Notes: generated from the sequence alone by a model not told the origin. Shown: positions 1 through 5,958, counted from the stretch's first letter. The stretch: 8,292 bases of DNA from an uncultured Eubacteriales bacterium (GCA_934541205.1 CAKTDK010000072.1:1-8292); one strand, 5' to 3'. Numbers and translations are program-made.

Positions 1-1
1 T

Positions 2-901
2 TCAGAGTGTAATCATATGAAACTTATGTATGATAATATCAAGCTTTACGGTGCAGAAACCTATATGCCTCATACCGGACAAACATATAAAATCGGTGAT
101 GCGGTTTGCGAGTTTTTATCCTGTATTGACGATACATATTATTTTGCCGTTGATGAAAATTCGGCATCCCTTGTTTTCAGAATGGAACTTGGAGGTCAGA
201 TTATTCTCTGGACAGGCGACGCTTTGTTGTTCGACGCAAAGCTTTTATCAAAATATGGAAGTTATCTTAAATCTGATATTCTCCAGGTTCCTCATCATGG
301 ATTTCATTCTCAAAAAGAACTTATTAAATATTATGAGGTAATAAATCCCGATGTATGTTTGATTCCGATTTCGGATTATAATGGGTATATTGCTTTTGAT
401 ATTTATATGGAGGCCACAAGGTATCTTATGCAAGATTCTTCTATAAAGGAGATTATAACCGGAGATTTTAACAGAACTCTTACTTTGCCTTATACTGCGC
501 CTGAATATGCAAGAAGTGAATTTAAACGCAAATTCGAAAAGGGACGCAGAGCGTCAGGAAGTGAAGTATGGATATATTCGGGTCTTAATTCTTCCAATAA
601 AGATGATTTTGTATTTACTGTGTTTAACGCAACATATTTTAATGCGAATATATCTATTGAATTATTCTTTGATAATTCCGATGCAAGAATAACCGGAATG
701 TCAGCTGATATACCTTTCAGAGCTGTAAAAGAAATAAATCTAAGAGACAAAAATTCAGTTGAATTCAATAAATGTTTTTTTAATTGGGAATCTGTAAATA
801 AAAGAGGAATTCCTGAAAACACTTTGTTTGCTGTAAGATTTATAAGCGAATATCCCGTAGTTGTAACCCACAAAACGAACCGGCATTCATATCAGGCATA
901 A
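2..901 (+). CDS. MBL-fold metallohydrolase with C-terminal ASRT-like domain (5' partial)
   Basis: The reading frame is open to the left edge, and the first ATG (base 17) has no ribosome site, so the gene starts outside the window. Residues are counted from that Met. Residues 50-120 resemble the second half of a metallo-beta-lactamase fold of the ComEC/Rec2 C-terminal type: a strand, then WTGD (65-68, with the metal-ligand Asp68), then a strand into VPHHG (91-95), then PDVCLIPIS. The N-terminal HxHxDH metal motif would lie upstream, so activity cannot be judged. After a basic linker (about 165-180), residues 180-294 look like the beta-sandwich of Anabaena sensory rhodopsin transducer: a strand with VFNATYFNANISIELFF, later IPENTLFAVRFISEYPVVVTH, ending in HKTNRHSYQA, compared with the IPxxTDFAS...VPIVVQHTRLDSRQ pattern of ASRT. 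ASRT-family domains have been proposed to bind sugars or other small ligands. No membrane segment is visible. The fold call is fairly safe; the ASRT call is from memory of the family pattern. Confidence 0.75.
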   Translation, partial: SECNHMKLMYDNIKLYGAETYMPHTGQTYKIGDAVCEFLSCIDDTYYFAVDENSASLVFRMELGGQIILWTGDALLFDAKLLSKYGSYLKSDILQVPHHGFHSQKELIKYYEVINPDVCLIPISDYNGYIAFDIYMEATRYLMQDSSIKEIITGDFNRTLTLPYTAPEYARSEFKRKFEKGRRASGSEVWIYSGLNSSNKDDFVFTVFNATYFNANISIELFFDNSDARITGMSADIPFRAVKEINLRDKNSVEFNKCFFNWESVNKRGIPENTLFAVRFISEYPVVVTHKTNRHSYQA

Positions 902-948
902 AAATATATAAGATTTGTTAAAATCCTTGAATATAAAATTAGTTTGTT

Positions 949-990
949 AAAAAATAAAGAGTACTTAACTTTAAGTACTCTTTATTTTTA
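949..990. terminator. Bidirectional A/T-rich hairpin terminator
   Basis: Bases 950-968 and 971-989 form a perfect 19-base inverted repeat around the core AGAGTACTTAA/TTAAGTACTCT. It has an A-run on its left and a T-run on its right, so it can act as an intrinsic terminator in either direction. It lies 48 bases after the stop of the plus-strand MBL gene, between convergent genes. The stem is mostly A/T, so strength is uncertain. Confidence 0.65.
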
Positions 991-1083
991 TATAATTTTA
1001 AGTTTATCTGTTGTAGGAAATTCGGAAAAATTTTTGCAAATACTGTCTTGGGGAAAAAACAATAGATGAAAGCATTGATTTGT

Positions 1084-1120
1084 AATAAAAGACCAAACAA
1101 AATTTTGTTTGGTCTTTAAA
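1084..1120 (-). terminator. Intrinsic terminator of the lipoprotein gene
   Basis: Bases 1088-1117 are a perfect 30-base palindrome, with AAAGACCAAAC pairing with GTTTGGTCTTT around an AAAATTTT centre. Read on the minus strand, the hairpin is followed by TTTTATTA and lies about 25 bases after the stop of the lipoprotein gene. It could also stop any plus-strand readthrough from the left. Confidence 0.75.
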
Positions 1121-1142
1121 ATTATTATTAAAAATATATTTG

Positions 1143-2324
1143 CTATTTTTTTAGATTAACATTCATTATAAGTTCCTGACCGGATTTATTGCTATTTATA
1201 GTTATAATATTTCTAGTTACATTATCGTCTTTAGAAGGCCACATACCTGAATCGGAATTTAAGTCTTCCGTCCAGGCTATTTCCTGATTGTTTTTAAAAA
1301 GTTTTATATTTGATATATTTATATTATTAATGTAAAGAGAGCGAATAACATGATTATTTTCAACAATGCCTGCGCCAAAATAAAATTTGTTATAAGAATG
1401 TTCACCAAAATAATTTTCGTTTTGAATTTGAACGTTATATAATCCGCTTGAAAATTCAGTGTAGTATAACTGACTTATTGAAGTATTATTTCCTGTTTTT
1501 ACAGAATAAAAAACTTCAATTTCAATTTTATCAAGTATTTTTCCGGTTTTGATATCTAAAATGCTTGCTGTACAATATCCGTCTTTCTGTGAGCCGTCTA
1601 CAGTTATTCTGTATTTTCCTTTTGGATCTATATTGACAGAGGATTTTGACCAGCTGTAATATTCAGAATATCTGTCATCTGATGTATTGATTTCACCATA
1701 GTTTTCATCCTGAGGATAATTAACCGGATAATAATTGGAGAGAAATTTTTTATAAATAAAATGCCATTTGCCGTCTCCGCCGGTATTATAGGCAAGTCCT
1801 ATATTTGCCATGTCTATAATATCTCCTCCGAGATCATAGGTATTGTATCTTAATAAAATATATGGAGTTAGATATTCATGTTTTTCTTTATTTCCCATTA
1901 AGTTTGCTTGGATGACGCTAAGATCAATATCCATTGAAGCTTTGCTGTAACCTTTTTTAGACATTACCATATAAGAAGGATTGTTAAAATCTGTCAAAAG
2001 ATTTTCCTCAGCATAAAATTCCAAATTTTTATATACTTTATCTACAAGAGGTTTTTCCTGAATTTGAGTAGTATTAGTTTTAGGCTCGTCTGGTTTTGGA
2101 TTTTGAGCTTGATTTTGCTGTTTCTGCTGAGAGTTATCGTTTTTGTTTTTTTGTATAATTGGTTCTGATGAAATTTCAGGCTTTTCGATGCTGGGATTTG
2201 TAAGCTCTTCGGTAATTACGCTTTCAAAAGCGCTTTGGGCCGATTGTGGTTTTTCTTTAATATCACAACCTGCAATGCCTAATATAAATGATAAAATCAT
2301 TGCAAAACATATAACTTTTTTCAT
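1143..2324 (-). CDS. Secreted lipoprotein of unknown function with a Q/N/P-rich linker
   Basis: This 393-residue protein has a type II signal peptide: MKK, a hydrophobic core at residues 4-18, and a lipobox IAGC with Cys20 as the lipidated residue. After cleavage it should be held on the outer face of the cytoplasmic membrane. Residues 21-95 are low-complexity and rich in Q, N, P, K, E and S, a typical flexible stalk through the wall. The remaining ~300 residues are rich in Tyr, Asn and aromatic strands, such as YLTPYILLRY and MANIGLAYN...GKWHFIYKKF at 150-193, with a last block around IAWTEDL and SGMWPSKD at 349-365. This suggests one or two beta-sandwich, possibly carbohydrate-binding, modules, but I recognise no family. 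The start is supported by TTTTAGGAG nine bases upstream of the ATG. It has its own promoter and terminator, so it is probably monocistronic. Confidence 0.85.
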   Translation of the reverse strand: MKKVICFAMILSFILGIAGCDIKEKPQSAQSAFESVITEELTNPSIEKPEISSEPIIQKNKNDNSQQKQQNQAQNPKPDEPKTNTTQIQEKPLVDKVYKNLEFYAEENLLTDFNNPSYMVMSKKGYSKASMDIDLSVIQANLMGNKEKHEYLTPYILLRYNTYDLGGDIIDMANIGLAYNTGGDGKWHFIYKKFLSNYYPVNYPQDENYGEINTSDDRYSEYYSWSKSSVNIDPKGKYRITVDGSQKDGYCTASILDIKTGKILDKIEIEVFYSVKTGNNTSISQLYYTEFSSGLYNVQIQNENYFGEHSYNKFYFGAGIVENNHVIRSLYINNINISNIKLFKNNQEIAWTEDLNSDSGMWPSKDDNVTRNIITINSNKSGQELIMNVNLKK

Positions 2325-2354
2325 AACATACTCCTAAAAAACAGATTTTTCATT

Positions 2355-2383
2355 ATTATACTACAAAACATACAAATAGTAAA
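2355..2383 (-). promoter_or_regulatory. Sigma-A-type promoter of the lipoprotein gene
   Basis: On the minus strand, TTTACT (2383-2378; four of six matches to TTGACA) is followed after 17 bases by a perfect TATAAT (2360-2355). Transcription should start about 20-25 bases before the lipoprotein ATG, leaving a short leader that contains the AGGAG site. Confidence 0.6.
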
Positions 2384-2424
2384 CATATATTTTGAATGAA
2401 ATATTCAAATTGCCAAGATTTTTA

Positions 2425-2460
2425 GTTTAAAAAAGCAATGTTTAAAAACATTGCTTTTGT
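2425..2460 (-). terminator. Intrinsic terminator of the small Cys-rich gene
   Basis: The arms AAAAGCAATG (2431-2440) and CATTGCTTTT (2449-2458) pair perfectly around an A/T loop. On the minus strand the hairpin is followed by a T-run (TTTTTTAAACT) and starts only five bases after the stop codon of the 63-residue gene. Confidence 0.8.
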
Positions 2461-2462
2461 TA

Positions 2463-2654
2463 TTATTCTGTGATTTCAAGCTTTGGCATAGGAGGACGTT
2501 TTTTTGGAATCCTTTTAGTAGGGTCATATAAAAATTTTCTGCATTTGGAATTTTCCGAAACTATACCTTTTTTCTTACATAATATATGGTTATTATGAAG
2601 CTTTGTACCGTGTTCACAGTAAGCGCAGATTTTTTTTATATCTTTTGAAAACAT
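2463..2654 (-). CDS. Small four-cysteine, putative zinc-binding protein
   Basis: This 63-residue protein has CAYC at residues 10-13, then Cys26 and Cys38. The spacing CxxC-x12-C-x11-C is suited to one zinc ion or another metal. The C-terminal third is basic and proline-rich: a YDPTKR motif at 43-48, then KKRPPMPK at 51-58. The overall pattern (CxYCEHG, LC-KKG, CRKFxYDPxKR, KKRPP-P) reminds me of conserved small hypothetical proteins of clostridia, but I cannot name a characterised family. There is no signal peptide or membrane segment, so it should be cytoplasmic. The ATG is preceded by AGGCGGG with 11 bases spacing, a moderate ribosome site. A perfect terminator right after the stop supports it as a real transcribed gene. 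It may be read from its own weak promoter or as the end of a transcript from the 119-residue gene, since no clear terminator separates them. Confidence 0.8.
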   Translation of the reverse strand: MFSKDIKKICAYCEHGTKLHNNHILCKKKGIVSENSKCRKFLYDPTKRIPKKRPPMPKLEITE

Positions 2655-2688
2655 AATATATTTCCCGCCTATAAATTAAATATATTAA

Positions 2689-2717
2689 ATTATACAATAT
2701 TTTTGAAAAAAAATCTA
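2689..2717 (-). promoter_or_regulatory. Possible promoter of the small Cys-rich gene
   Basis: On the minus strand a perfect TATAAT (2694-2689) lies about 35 bases before the ATG. Only a poor -35, TAGATT (2717-2712; three of six), is found at 17 bases. In such AT-rich DNA a lone TATAAT is weak evidence. Confidence 0.3.
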
Positions 2718-2726
2718 TATAAATTT

Positions 2727-3086
2727 TCAGCTAATCAAAGCGTACAATATTATGCAGAATATCATACAGAAAAATATTAATGCGTTAACAATAACTTTTT
2801 TTGTAAGAGAAAATTTTTCATTGTATTTCCAAAATGAAATACAAAACGATATATACCAAGCAACTGTAAAAATAGGTACAAAAATAGAAAAAAGAATTTT
2901 TAAAACAAAAATAATACAGTAGGAAATTTGGTTAAAAATACCTAAACTAAGAGGATCTATACTCTCAGGAAAGAAGTTATTTGACAATAAAGAGGATATG
3001 CTGTTAATGAATAGACAGCAAATAAACGCCAGAAGTGTATAAATAAATAATTTATTTATGTTTTTAAAGGTAAAAAATTTTTTCAT
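2727..3086 (-). CDS. Small integral membrane protein of unknown function
   Basis: This 119-residue protein is very hydrophobic. Likely membrane segments are at residues 12-33, 52-86 (long enough for one long or two short helices, with a proline at 71) and 97-117. Between the first two lies a short polar loop, NNFFPESIDPLS (36-47). The N-terminus MKKFFTFKNINK and the loop WKYNEKFSLTKK (86-97) are basic and probably cytoplasmic. There is no catalytic motif and I do not recognise a family. The start is well supported: AAGGAAAG lies six bases before the ATG. It has an exact-consensus sigma-A promoter, so it may be strongly expressed in growing cells, unlike its sporulation neighbour ylbJ upstream. 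Confidence 0.75.
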   Translation of the reverse strand: MKKFFTFKNINKLFIYTLLAFICCLFINSISSLLSNNFFPESIDPLSLGIFNQISYCIIFVLKILFSIFVPIFTVAWYISFCISFWKYNEKFSLTKKVIVNALIFFCMIFCIILYALIS

Positions 3087-3126
3087 ATAAAACTTTCCTT
3101 ACAATTAATTATATTATTTAAAAATA

Positions 3127-3155
3127 ATTATACATTATTTATTTTTAAATGTCAA
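3127..3155 (-). promoter_or_regulatory. Exact-consensus sigma-A promoter of the 119-residue membrane protein
   Basis: On the minus strand TTGACA (3155-3150) and TATAAT (3132-3127) are both perfect and exactly 17 bases apart. The -35 begins only five bases after the ylbJ stop codon. The -10 lies in the loop of an A/T-only inverted repeat (arms 3116-3127 and 3139-3150), which could be an operator or a very weak terminator for ylbJ. Confidence 0.85.
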
Positions 3156-3159
3156 TTAA

Positions 3160-4146
3160 TTAAAATATAAAAATCATACTTATCAAATAACATAGAATAA
3201 AAGTGATTACAGCTTGAAGCATTTTACTTTTTAAATATTGTTTCATACTCAGTTTTGAATCATAGGCAAAATTTGAACATTGACAGAGAATACAAAAACC
3301 TGAAAATGATAATATAAAACCTGCACAGGCAACTGATAAAGGTGAAACTGATTTTATCATATTTATACCGTTTGTAATTTCTATAAGACCAAAAAGAACG
3401 CTGTTTATACAGTTAAGAACCTGAGGAGAAAATGAAAAGTATCTGTTTAAATAAGAAGTTACAGAGAGGTAGTCTATCATATTCAAAAAAGCAAAAAAGA
3501 AGGTTACAAAAGCACATACATAAAACATTGACAGAGCGCTTTCTGTTATTGATTTTACAAGAGCGGACATAGAGGACATTGTATTTTTTTCTATTGAAAT
3601 TTCTTTTACTAAAAAATCTGTTCTTTTATTTCTTGCGGAGATTATTCCTACAATCATTGCTGAAATCATATGACAAACATATATAAATATTCCAAGGCGT
3701 ACATCTTTAAGAATTCCGCTTCCCAGAACTGCAAGACAAAATACAATACTTGCATTATTGCAAAATCCCATAAGTCTTTCCGCTTCATTTTTTGTACATT
3801 CTTTTCTTCGGTAAAGATCGTTTGCCATTGAAGCTCCTACAGGAAATCCAGTAAAAAATGATAATATTACTATTCCGCTTGCATTTTCTCCAATTTTAAA
3901 TAATTTCTTAAAAGGTTTTGACATTAACTTTCCTATTTTATTATGTATATTGGTTTTTATTATAAAATTGGAAATAACCATAAAAGGAAAAAGAGACGGA
4001 ATAAGCTGATATATACATATATGAAGTCCATTCATAACGCCGCTTGACGCTACCTGCGGATTTTTTAAAACAAAAAGTGCAAAAAGTCCCAGCATAGTCC
4101 ATAAAATTATATCAAGAGTTTTTTCTAAGTAATTTTGTATTTTCAT
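3160..4146 (-). CDS. ylbJ: Sporulation integral membrane protein YlbJ (SpoVV-like)
   Basis: This 328-residue polytopic membrane protein has the nucleoside-recognition/Gate-type fold of YlbJ. In Bacillus subtilis YlbJ (SpoVV) is made in the mother cell under sigma-E, sits in the outer forespore membrane and is needed for dipicolinic acid uptake into the spore. Family landmarks visible here are GLHICIYQLIPSLFPFMVIS (40-59), FFTGFPVGASMANDLYRR (97-114), the EAERLMGFCNNAS segment (121-133), and a C-terminal half with GLIEITNGI (253-261) and FILSFSGFCILCQCSNF (277-293), which match the usual SGYP-GA, FCNNxxP, G-xEIT-G and F-G-S-x-x-Q motifs. The second half looks like a diverged repeat of the first. 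The length is slightly below that of the Bacillus protein. The ATG follows AAGGAC with nine bases spacing. The Bacillus neighbours of ylbJ are absent. The 3' end lacks a GC-rich terminator, so readthrough into the 119-residue gene is possible. Confidence 0.85.
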   Translation of the reverse strand: MKIQNYLEKTLDIILWTMLGLFALFVLKNPQVASSGVMNGLHICIYQLIPSLFPFMVISNFIIKTNIHNKIGKLMSKPFKKLFKIGENASGIVILSFFTGFPVGASMANDLYRRKECTKNEAERLMGFCNNASIVFCLAVLGSGILKDVRLGIFIYVCHMISAMIVGIISARNKRTDFLVKEISIEKNTMSSMSALVKSITESALSMFYVCAFVTFFFAFLNMIDYLSVTSYLNRYFSFSPQVLNCINSVLFGLIEITNGINMIKSVSPLSVACAGFILSFSGFCILCQCSNFAYDSKLSMKQYLKSKMLQAVITFILCYLISMIFIF

Positions 4147-4175
4147 ATTTGTTTTGTCCTTAACTGCTTTTTATA

Positions 4176-4205
4176 AATATATATTCAAAAAGTTGTACAA
4201 TATTA
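4176..4205 (-). promoter_or_regulatory. Possible sigma-E-type promoter of ylbJ
   Basis: On the minus strand TAATATT (4205-4199) fits all seven positions of the Bacillus sigma-E -35 (KMATATT). After 15 bases comes TATATATT (4183-4176), six of eight for the -10 CATACAHT; both cytosines are replaced by T. The position, about 30 bases before the ATG, is right, and ylbJ is a sigma-E gene in Bacillus. The A/T-rich background makes a chance match quite possible. Confidence 0.35.
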
Positions 4206-4213
4206 AATAAATA

Positions 4214-4243
4214 ATAAAAAAAACAGCGGTTTTACCGCTGTTA
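4214..4243 (-). terminator. Strong intrinsic terminator of the 407-residue anchored protein
   Basis: The perfect arms AACAGCGGT (4222-4230) and ACCGCTGTT (4234-4242) form the most GC-rich hairpin in the window. On the minus strand it is followed directly by eight T residues, and it starts five bases after the stop codon. It insulates ylbJ from transcription of the upstream gene. Confidence 0.9.
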
Positions 4244-4247
4244 AAAA

Positions 4248-5471
4248 TTATTGCTTTAATTTTTTTCTTTTATATATGAAATACAGTATTAAATCAATTG
4301 CCGCAATTAATATAATTATTATATTTTGATAATGTATTAAAAAATTCATCAAAGGTATAAAAATCCATAGTGATAAATTCATAAAAATTCCTTCTTTGAA
4401 TTCCTTGGTAATAATACGAAAATTAAACAGCTTAATATTTATAATATATTTGTCGTCGTTTTTGCTTATTTCCTTTACTGTTGATGAAGAAGGAAAGATA
4501 AGTACATCGCTTATTTTATCTCTGTTATTATAATCAAGGCTGCAAATAACAATTTTTGAAGGAGATATCGCAGTATTATTTGAATAAATAGGACAGATTA
4601 AAGAGTCGTCTTTTGACACGCTGCATAAAAGCTCCAGCTTTCCGTTTTCTTCAAAAGCGCTGTGTATCATTGTATATTTATAATCTTTATAGGAAAAAAA
4701 CATATCTTCTTTTTTTAAATTGTTTTTATTATAAATACTTAAAAGCCCTTCTGATTTTTCCTGAGATTTTTTAAACGCCATTGTTTTAGGAGTATAAAGA
4801 TCAAACTTTATATCATATACGGTTCCTTTTATTCCGGAAAAAATTATTTTATCATTATTAAAATATACAGAAAAAAATTCACCTGGAAAGGACTGAGAGT
4901 TTTCAAAAAGTTTTTCACCATTTGTAGAGTATCCTGCTGAAAAAGGAAAAGGGGCGGAATAATTTTCTATTGTCTTTGTATATGCTCCGGCAAAGTATAC
5001 ATTTGATTCATCTATTATCATATCATTTATAATGATTTCTGAAGATACTTCAAATATAAAGGAATTTGAGGTATTTTTTATAAAATCAAAAACAGTAATT
5101 TGATTATGATTTTTATATAAAATTAAGTTGTTTTGCATTTTTATGATATTTCCGTCAAAGTTATATTTATTTATAAAATTAAGGTCTAAATCATATAAAT
5201 AACCCTTGTTATCGCAAGCTACAAGAACATTGTTATCGTCTAAATAAACAGTATATAAATCATTTTCATTATTAAATTCGGTAAAAACTTGTTTTTCTAT
5301 AGTACCGTCTTTACTTTTTAATAAAATTCCGTCGATTACTTTATAGGAATATTCACCGTTTTTTATTTCAGAAGTATTTACGGAAGAAGAAACAAATGTC
5401 TTGAAATAAATATTAAAAACCGCTAAAACAGCAATTATAATAATATTTACAGTTATAATTATTTTTTTCAT
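4248..5471 (-). CDS. Membrane-anchored extracytoplasmic protein of unknown function, possibly beta-propeller
   Basis: I take the ATG at 5471 (407 residues, MKKIIITVNI), preceded by GGTCTGGGAAAATAT. A TTG at 5492 would add seven residues but has no ribosome site. Residues 3-22 form a membrane anchor. Residues 25-360 are polar and rich in beta strands, with short repeated blocks of the type DDNNVLVACDNKGYLYDLD and NNLILYKNHNQITVFDF, as in PQQ- or WD-like propellers; this is a resemblance, not a family assignment. At the C-terminus two hydrophobic stretches follow (about 362-380 and 383-401), ending in KRKKLKQ. The basic tail should be cytoplasmic, which fits poorly with three full spans, so one stretch may be peripheral or re-entrant. 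No catalytic motif is seen. The gene has a consensus promoter and a strong terminator, is probably monocistronic, and diverges from yqfC. Confidence 0.75.
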   Translation of the reverse strand: MKKIIITVNIIIIAVLAVFNIYFKTFVSSSVNTSEIKNGEYSYKVIDGILLKSKDGTIEKQVFTEFNNENDLYTVYLDDNNVLVACDNKGYLYDLDLNFINKYNFDGNIIKMQNNLILYKNHNQITVFDFIKNTSNSFIFEVSSEIIINDMIIDESNVYFAGAYTKTIENYSAPFPFSAGYSTNGEKLFENSQSFPGEFFSVYFNNDKIIFSGIKGTVYDIKFDLYTPKTMAFKKSQEKSEGLLSIYNKNNLKKEDMFFSYKDYKYTMIHSAFEENGKLELLCSVSKDDSLICPIYSNNTAISPSKIVICSLDYNNRDKISDVLIFPSSSTVKEISKNDDKYIINIKLFNFRIITKEFKEGIFMNLSLWIFIPLMNFLIHYQNIIIILIAAIDLILYFIYKRKKLKQ

Positions 5472-5505
5472 ATATTTTCCCAGACCTATCAATAATTTTT
5501 ATATT

Positions 5506-5534
5506 ATTATAAGTTTAAATTAAAATAATGTCAA
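5506..5534 (-). promoter_or_regulatory. Exact-consensus sigma-A promoter of the 407-residue anchored protein
   Basis: On the minus strand TTGACA (5534-5529) and TATAAT (5511-5506) are perfect and 17 bases apart. The -10 ends 34 bases before the chosen ATG at 5471 and 13 before the alternative TTG at 5492, where a transcript would have almost no leader; this also favours the ATG. The 12 bases around the -35, TTAATTGACATT, recur at the promoter of the 119-residue protein. Confidence 0.85.
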
Positions 5535-5558
5535 TTAAATATTTGCTTTTAAAAAGTT

Positions 5559-5587
5559 GTATTTTAATGGGATAACCTGCATACATT
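5559..5587 (+). promoter_or_regulatory. Sigma-E-like promoter of yqfC-yqfD
   Basis: CATACATT (5580-5587), preceded by G, fits the Bacillus sigma-E -10 consensus CATACAHT at every position. Exactly 14 bases upstream is GTATTTT (5559-5565), five of seven for KMATATT. The site is about 31 bases before the yqfC ATG. yqfC and yqfD are in the sigma-E regulon in B. subtilis, so motif, spacing and gene function agree. I see no good sigma-A promoter on this strand here, which leaves open how phoH and ybeY are expressed during growth. Confidence 0.7.
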
Positions 5588-5618
5588 TTAAATAGGAATT
5601 TATACAAGGAGTAATGTT

Positions 5619-5948
5619 ATGAAAAAGCATTTAGATAGAAAAGAACTTGCAAAAATGAAAAAGAAAATATTTGAGCCTAAAGATGACGGAAAGCTTTTGG
5701 ATGCCTTTAAGGCTCTTGAAATACCTGAAGAGAGTCTTGCGGATGTTCCTCATATAGAAATAATTTCCGATAAAAAAGCGATACTTGATAATATAGACGG
5801 AATTTTGGAATATGAAGATGATATTATAAGAGTTTCAAAGGGAAGCTGTATTATATGCATATACGGAAAAAATCTTGAATTTTTAAGCCTGAAAACTTAC
5901 AGTATCGTAATAACCGGTCAAATAGCAAGACTTGAATTTGAAAGGTGA
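5619..5948 (+). CDS. yqfC: Sporulation protein YqfC
   Basis: This 109-residue protein fits the YqfC family, small mother-cell proteins of endospore formers whose exact role is not established. A basic N-terminus (MKKHLDRKELAKMKKK) and variable region are followed by the conserved beta-rich domain: PHIEIISDKKAILDNIDGIL (44-63), then EYEDDIIRVSKGSCIICIYG (64-83), then LEFLSLKTYSIVITGQIARLEF (86-107). This corresponds to the P-x-I-x-I, E-N-x-x-GI, IRI-x-T, G-x-L and I-x-I-x-G-x-I-x-x-L-x-F pattern of the family. There is no membrane segment. The start is clear: AAGGAG lies eight bases before the ATG. It is first in the operon, under the sigma-E-like promoter, and its stop codon lies inside the ribosome site of yqfD, so the two genes are probably translationally coupled. 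Confidence 0.85.
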   Translation: MKKHLDRKELAKMKKKIFEPKDDGKLLDAFKALEIPEESLADVPHIEIISDKKAILDNIDGILEYEDDIIRVSKGSCIICIYGKNLEFLSLKTYSIVITGQIARLEFER

Positions 5949-5958
5949 GATTATTTTG
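5942..5958 (+). promoter_or_regulatory. Ribosome site overlapping the yqfC stop, setting a TTG start for yqfD
   Basis: AAGGTGAG (5942-5949) contains the yqfC TGA stop (5946-5948). Six bases further is TTG (5956-5958), in frame with yqfD. Earlier in-frame TTG codons at 5932 and 5938 have no ribosome site, and no ATG is available before the conserved GYVCLDITG region. Termination of yqfC would release ribosomes at this site. Confidence 0.75.

Noticed and set aside
30..341. 103-codon open frame on the plus strand
   Set aside because: It is out of frame within the MBL coding region, which carries clear family motifs; there is no independent start signal.
490..873. 127-codon open frame on the minus strand
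   Set aside because: It lies fully antisense to the ASRT-like domain, has no ribosome site that I can see, and its translation has no recognisable domain.
902..1142. Possible small RNA in the convergent gap
   Set aside because: The two hairpins are explained as terminators of the flanking genes, and no promoter for an independent transcript stands out.
3102..3162. Direct repeat CAATTAATTA (3102-3111 and 3153-3162) flanking an inverted repeat, as in a tiny mobile element
   Set aside because: The repeats are pure A/T-rich intergenic sequence overlapping a gene end and a promoter, the span between is only 41 bases, and no second copy of such an element is seen in the window.
5472..5492. Upstream TTG start (seven extra residues) for the 407-residue protein
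   Set aside because: No ribosome site precedes it and it lies almost at the predicted transcription start; the ATG at 5471 fits better.
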